DNA of 64,000 bases, from assembly GCF_017488845.2 (NCBI RefSeq), contig NZ_CP083370.1, forward strand, positions 186,001 through 250,000. The letters run 5' to 3'. Made by a program: the position numbers and the translations under genes. Source of the stretch: Ensifer canadensis. GTDB taxonomy: Bacteria; Pseudomonadota; Alphaproteobacteria; Rhizobiales; Rhizobiaceae. Below the pieces are notes generated by a model. The model was given only the letters and a program-made list of their open reading frames with translations. It did not search any database and was not told the origin of the DNA. Positions 61,166-64,000 of the stretch are shown here, piece after piece (positions within the stretch are counted from its first letter, which is position 1; every line of letters starts with the position of its first letter).

Positions 61166-61361
61166 GTGCCGATAAGCTCCGTTATCGGACATCAGAATAC
61201 GCGCCGCCCCGAAAATGTTTCAGCGGCAGACATTTATTCCGCCGCTGAAACAGGCAGGCACGACGCCAATCAGCACCCACAAACTTTCAAGTCGCCAACT
61301 TGGCGGCTTGCGTCCGCAGTCTCGGCCGCTCGATCTCAAAAAGAAGGATTGGTTTACGCCG

Positions 61362-61562
61362 ATGCGCAATTTGCCACCAGTTACGGTAAGGTACACGGTC
61401 GCTTTGTCCGAAACGAGGAAGGGGCCCAAGTGCGAAGAAGGCGACATCGATCCTCGCCTCGTAGCGTTCGTGAGAGCGTTGGCACGGCATCAAGCCCGGA
61501 TCGACGCACTCGCAGACCGCCGAGCGGTAAGTCGCCAAGTTGGCGACACGCGGAAAGGGTAA
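61362..61562 (+). CDS. Small hypothetical island protein
   Basis: The 66-residue frame begins MRNLPPVTVRYTVALSETRK and ends AVSRQVGDTRKG. The charged, helical centre (DPRLVAFVRALARHQARIDA) looks like a real protein, more than the overlapping longer frames in other phases. AAGGA is 13 bases upstream, rather far. In-frame upstream ATGs exist but lack a ribosome site. Function unknown. Confidence 0.45.
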   Translation: MRNLPPVTVRYTVALSETRKGPKCEEGDIDPRLVAFVRALARHQARIDALADRRAVSRQVGDTRKG

Positions 61563-61665
61563 GCAAGTTTGCTCACCCTCCCGGAAATGTCCGCATCGCG
61601 GACGTTTGGGATTTTGCCCGCGCCTCCGGCACAGGCCACACTTTTGCTGGAGAACCGTCTCTCGC

Positions 61666-61929
61666 ATGCCAAAAACAACCGATGGCTATAGCTATCCGCC
61701 ACGCGGCATGCGCCGAGAAGAAGCAGCCAGATACGTGGGCGTGAGTGTGACGAAGTTCGATCAGATGGTTTCCGACCGCAGGATGCCCAGGCCGAAACGC
61801 ATCGACGGATGCGTCGTCTGGGATCGCATCATGCTCGACGCGTTTTTCTCTGATCTAAACGACGACAACCGCAACCGGATCGACGAACTGCTATCCGGCG
61901 CAGCGGGCGATTGGGACGTAGAGGTTTGA
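61666..61929 (+). CDS. AlpA/excisionase-like helix-turn-helix protein
   Basis: The 87-residue protein begins MPKTTDGYSYPPRGMRREEA and holds a MerR-like helix-turn-helix: MRREEAARYVGVSVTKFDQM, then SDRRMPRPKRIDGCVVWDRI. The pattern of RR-P-P-K-R-I-D-G followed by a tryptophan is that of AlpA and similar phage regulators. It overlaps the next gene, which has the same fold, so the two may be a duplicated pair. Confidence 0.65.
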   Translation: MPKTTDGYSYPPRGMRREEAARYVGVSVTKFDQMVSDRRMPRPKRIDGCVVWDRIMLDAFFSDLNDDNRNRIDELLSGAAGDWDVEV

Positions 61930-62261
61930 GGTCGGTCGATCCCCTCCATCGAGCAAGCGCAGCGCCCAAGCGCCAATCGTCGAGGCTGCCGGAAAACCTG
62001 CAGCCATTTGGTGTTACCCGCGAACAGGCTGCTGCCCTTTTGAGTATTAGCCCATCCCTTTTTGACAGCGCAGTTGACGCCGGAACGATGCCACAGCCCC
62101 GCGTGCTGCGTGGACGGAACATCTGGGACGTTGAAGAGCTGTGGACGTACTTCCGGGCTTTACCGCACAGAGGTGAAACGACTGCCGACGCTGATGGATC
62201 GCAGCCGCAGCGGAATGCCTTCGATGATGCCAAGAGGGCGGGTCAGGCAAATAAATCGTAG
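61926..62261 (+). CDS. Second AlpA-like helix-turn-helix protein
   Basis: The 111-residue frame, starting perhaps at TTG 61926 inside the previous stop (TTGA), carries FGVTREQAAALLSISPSLFD and AVDAGTMPQPRVLRGRNIWD, a helix-turn-helix followed by the same MPxPxR...G..W pattern as its neighbour. The C-terminal LWTYFRALPHRG is followed by a charged tail. An alternative TTG start lies at 61911. No ATG is available near the domain, which leaves the start open. Confidence 0.55.
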   Translation: MRSVDPLHRASAAPKRQSSRLPENLQPFGVTREQAAALLSISPSLFDSAVDAGTMPQPRVLRGRNIWDVEELWTYFRALPHRGETTADADGSQPQRNAFDDAKRAGQANKS

Positions 62262-62383
62262 GCCCCTGGTCGCATCTGACGATCTGTCGCCCGTATTTTG
62301 TTGAGCACGATTCTGTCTATTGATCAAAGACACAGCCACAATTACTTCTAGTTGATGTTCGACGTGGCTCACTGGAGAAATGA

Positions 62384-63073
62384 GTGGATCCAACACAATG
62401 GTTTAACCACTTTCCAGCGACGATAGACGAGGGCTGGGCAACGTTGATTGCTGCAGCAGCAGGGTTTGGTATCGTGGCGTACCAGACGCGGCAAGGTTTC
62501 AAATCTATCGCTCATTCTCAAGAAAGGCAGTCAGAACTCGATCGCAACGCCCGGGTGCACCAGGCCGAGCTCGATCGTTCAGCTGATGCCCGTCGACGGC
62601 AGAACGAAGCCAACACACTTGCTAGTTCTCTTCTCGCGGAGCTTGTTGCCGCGTCCACAGTTGTCACCAACAGCCTTTCGATAATGAATATTGCAGCGGC
62701 GGGACTTGGCGCCGGCGGAGATGTCGTGATTGACAAGATCGCCTTGTCCAACTTCCTCCCGAAGTTTGATCCACTCGTCTATAAAGCGAACATCGGATCG
62801 ATCGGTCTGCTCGGTCCTTCAACCGCGCATGATGTGGTGAGCGTTTACAATATGCTGCTCATTTCCGAACGAGTTCCGGAAGCGAGCGACATGCGGGCCA
62901 ACTTCGCCTCCAAGCTTATGGAAACCTATCGGACCGCGTTTTCCGACTGGCTGAAAGACGCCGCACACGTCCAGAAGCGCCTTCTTGCGGTAAACGGGAT
63001 CGAAGTTGACCCTGGCCCTGTTTATGAAATCAGACGGGCGCGCATCGAAGAACGCACCAAAACGCAGGAGTGA
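62384..63073 (+). CDS. Membrane-anchored coiled-coil protein of unknown function
   Basis: The 229-residue protein begins MDPTQWFNHFPATIDEGWAT. One hydrophobic segment (about 18-36, ATLIAAAAGFGIVAYQT) is followed by a polar coiled coil (about 44-80, SQERQSELDRNARVHQAELD), then a soluble domain with GLLGPSTAHDVVSVYNMLLI. N-terminal membrane anchors followed by a long coiled coil are known from effector and sensor proteins of bacterial conflict systems, but no family is recognised. Its stop overlaps an in-frame GTG of the next gene; the three genes to 63998 look like one operon. Confidence 0.65.
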   Translation: MDPTQWFNHFPATIDEGWATLIAAAAGFGIVAYQTRQGFKSIAHSQERQSELDRNARVHQAELDRSADARRRQNEANTLASSLLAELVAASTVVTNSLSIMNIAAAGLGAGGDVVIDKIALSNFLPKFDPLVYKANIGSIGLLGPSTAHDVVSVYNMLLISERVPEASDMRANFASKLMETYRTAFSDWLKDAAHVQKRLLAVNGIEVDPGPVYEIRRARIEERTKTQE

Positions 63074-63075
63074 CC

Positions 63076-63651
63076 ATGTTCAATGAGTTTCCGCAATCAG
63101 ACCTTACGATTGTGAGCACCGATGGATCAGTCTCGCACACAAAAGGCATCGTTTCGTCTAGTGACGCGATCGTGATTCCCGACGCAAAAGCGGCCGTCGA
63201 CATTGGCTATGAGATCCGCCGCTCGTTGCCAAACGGGAAAGACGAAACATTTGAAGTGGTAGATCCGGTCTTCCATCAACAGTTCGGCAGCATCCCGGCA
63301 CACTTCCAGGTGAAGGTTCGCAAAAAGGGCTTACTTCCTGCCGGCGGCGGCGGCAACTACACGATCACCGTCAACGGCCCTAACTCTCGCGTCAATATTC
63401 ATTCTCAAGACAATTCAAACAACGTCGCGCACGATCTCAAGGTGTTTGAGGACGCGCGAGCGGCCATTGTTGCTCAAGTGCCAGACAGCGAAAATCGGGC
63501 GCGGATCATCGGCAGCCTCGATGAAGCCAAAGCGGCCGCAGGCAACCCGGAAACCTATCGAAGCGCCTACCAGAAGCTTATTTCAAGCGCCGCCGACCAC
63601 GTGACCGTCCTTGCGCCTTTCCTTCCAATCCTCACCTCATTTCTCGGATAG
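63076..63651 (+). CDS. Hypothetical protein with NSRVNIHS-type motif
   Basis: The 191-residue protein starts MFNEFPQSDLTIVSTDGSVS (CAGGAG 5 bases upstream; a GTG at 63070 overlaps the previous stop). The first half is beta-rich. A glycine run (about 90-93) leads to NGPNSRVNIHSQDNSNNV at residues 100-117, a motif I have seen in scattered unclassified bacterial proteins. The C-terminus is helical and ends VTVLAPFLPILTSFLG. No signal peptide. It is co-directional and nearly contiguous with both neighbours. Confidence 0.62.
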   Translation: MFNEFPQSDLTIVSTDGSVSHTKGIVSSSDAIVIPDAKAAVDIGYEIRRSLPNGKDETFEVVDPVFHQQFGSIPAHFQVKVRKKGLLPAGGGGNYTITVNGPNSRVNIHSQDNSNNVAHDLKVFEDARAAIVAQVPDSENRARIIGSLDEAKAAAGNPETYRSAYQKLISSAADHVTVLAPFLPILTSFLG

Positions 63652-63656
63652 CCAAA

Positions 63657-63998
63657 ATGGATCTGAAGACTTTTGTGACTGAGAGTTTGACGCAGATTCT
63701 GGACGGCGTGCGCGAAGCGCAGAAGCGGCCGGGAGGCGAAAATGTCGGCGCGGACGGCTACATAAACCCGACGAGCGGAAACTTGATGCCGGGCGGCACA
63801 AGCGGCTTTTTCACTTTGGTTGACTTTGATGTGTCGGTGGTCGCCGAAGCAAAGGAGGGCGGAACGTCGGTCAGGGTTGCAAGCGCCGAAATGTCCGATG
63901 GGTCGTCGCGCTCCCTGCAGAATGCAAGCAGGGTCAAGTTTTCGGTCCATGTGAGACTTCCACAAGGGGGCCAGAACAGAGACCAATCAAGGTATTAA
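63657..63998 (+). CDS. Small hypothetical protein, DLKTFV...KFSV type
   Basis: The 113-residue protein begins MDLKTFVTESLTQILDGVRE, an amphipathic helix, then has a loop and an all-beta end (FFTLVDFDVSVVAEAKEG, SRVKFSVHVRLPQGGQ). Short proteins with a DLKTFV-type helix, a FDV strand and a final RIKFSVP strand are widespread in bacteria, sometimes by putative defence genes, and recall the Trypco2-like co-occurring domains; that link is tentative. It lies 5 bases after the previous stop and ends two bases before the window edge. Confidence 0.62.
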   Translation: MDLKTFVTESLTQILDGVREAQKRPGGENVGADGYINPTSGNLMPGGTSGFFTLVDFDVSVVAEAKEGGTSVRVASAEMSDGSSRSLQNASRVKFSVHVRLPQGGQNRDQSRY

Positions 63999-64000
63999 CC

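Noticed and set aside
61166..61744. 192-residue plus-strand frame on the island
   Set aside because: It overlaps the HTH gene at 61666 in another phase, is rich in R, S and P without structure, and a shorter frame at 61362 has more protein-like composition.
1..64000. CRISPR array or rRNA operon
   Set aside because: No regularly spaced direct repeats and no rRNA-like sequence were seen anywhere in the window.

Overview
The window is alphaproteobacterial chromosome from the Rhizobiaceae, most likely Sinorhizobium/Ensifer. The pointers are an intact rkp-1 capsule locus (rkpU, rkpA, rkpG, rkpH, rkpI, rkpJ plus a kpsF) laid out as in Sinorhizobium meliloti, a fused SecDF, a hisD-UPF0262-phosphatase-infA-maf-yacG run ending at tRNA-Phe, and several dispersed rhizobial intergenic palindromes. 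The genus is inferred from gene content; no database was searched.

Region by region. 1-9.2 kb: the start of a ligase-associated DEXH helicase (cut by the window edge), an Rrf2 regulator with a perfect palindromic operator and its AhpD-like target gene, a YitT membrane protein, a TPR-methyltransferase, a 268 bp MITE-like element, a CAP-domain lipoprotein, a MATE exporter, pyrD and a LuxR-type response regulator. 9.2-19.4 kb: a large symporter-histidine kinase hybrid, mscL, an aminotransferase, galE, chorismate mutase and a cyanide-insensitive-type cytochrome bd oxidase operon (cydA, cydB, DUF2474). 19.7-27.8 kb: a divergent cluster with a polar amino acid ABC transporter and M20 amidohydrolase on one side, and a TetR regulator, AruH-like aminotransferase and AruI-like ThDP decarboxylase on the other. 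I read this as arginine uptake plus the arginine transaminase route. 27.9-33.5 kb: secDF, small unknown genes, a second Rrf2 regulator and kpsF.

33.5-48 kb is the capsule locus. RkpA (2513 aa) is a highly reducing type I polyketide synthase (KS-AT-DH-MT-like-ER-KR-ACP). It is translationally coupled to RkpG (alpha-oxoamine synthase), followed by RkpH (resembling 3-ketosphinganine reductase), RkpI (LTA-synthase/sulfatase fold membrane protein) and RkpJ (KpsS/LipB-like). RkpU, a Wza/KpsD-type export lipoprotein, is divergent. The enzyme set suggests a polyketide acyl chain made into a sphingoid-like amino-alcohol lipid for the K-antigen.

48-57.9 kb is housekeeping: pncA and pncB, a cold-shock gene, tRNA-Thr, murA, hisD, infA, maf, yacG and tRNA-Phe. 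A second MITE copy sits exactly at the stop codon of the phosphatase gene, between it and infA. From tRNA-Phe to the window end is the proximal end of an integrated island: a tyrosine integrase, an excisionase-like gene, two divergent Arc-type repressors, HTH proteins and a tight three-gene operon of unknown function (62.4-64 kb), which is the best candidate here for an undescribed cargo system. The distal end of the island is outside the window.
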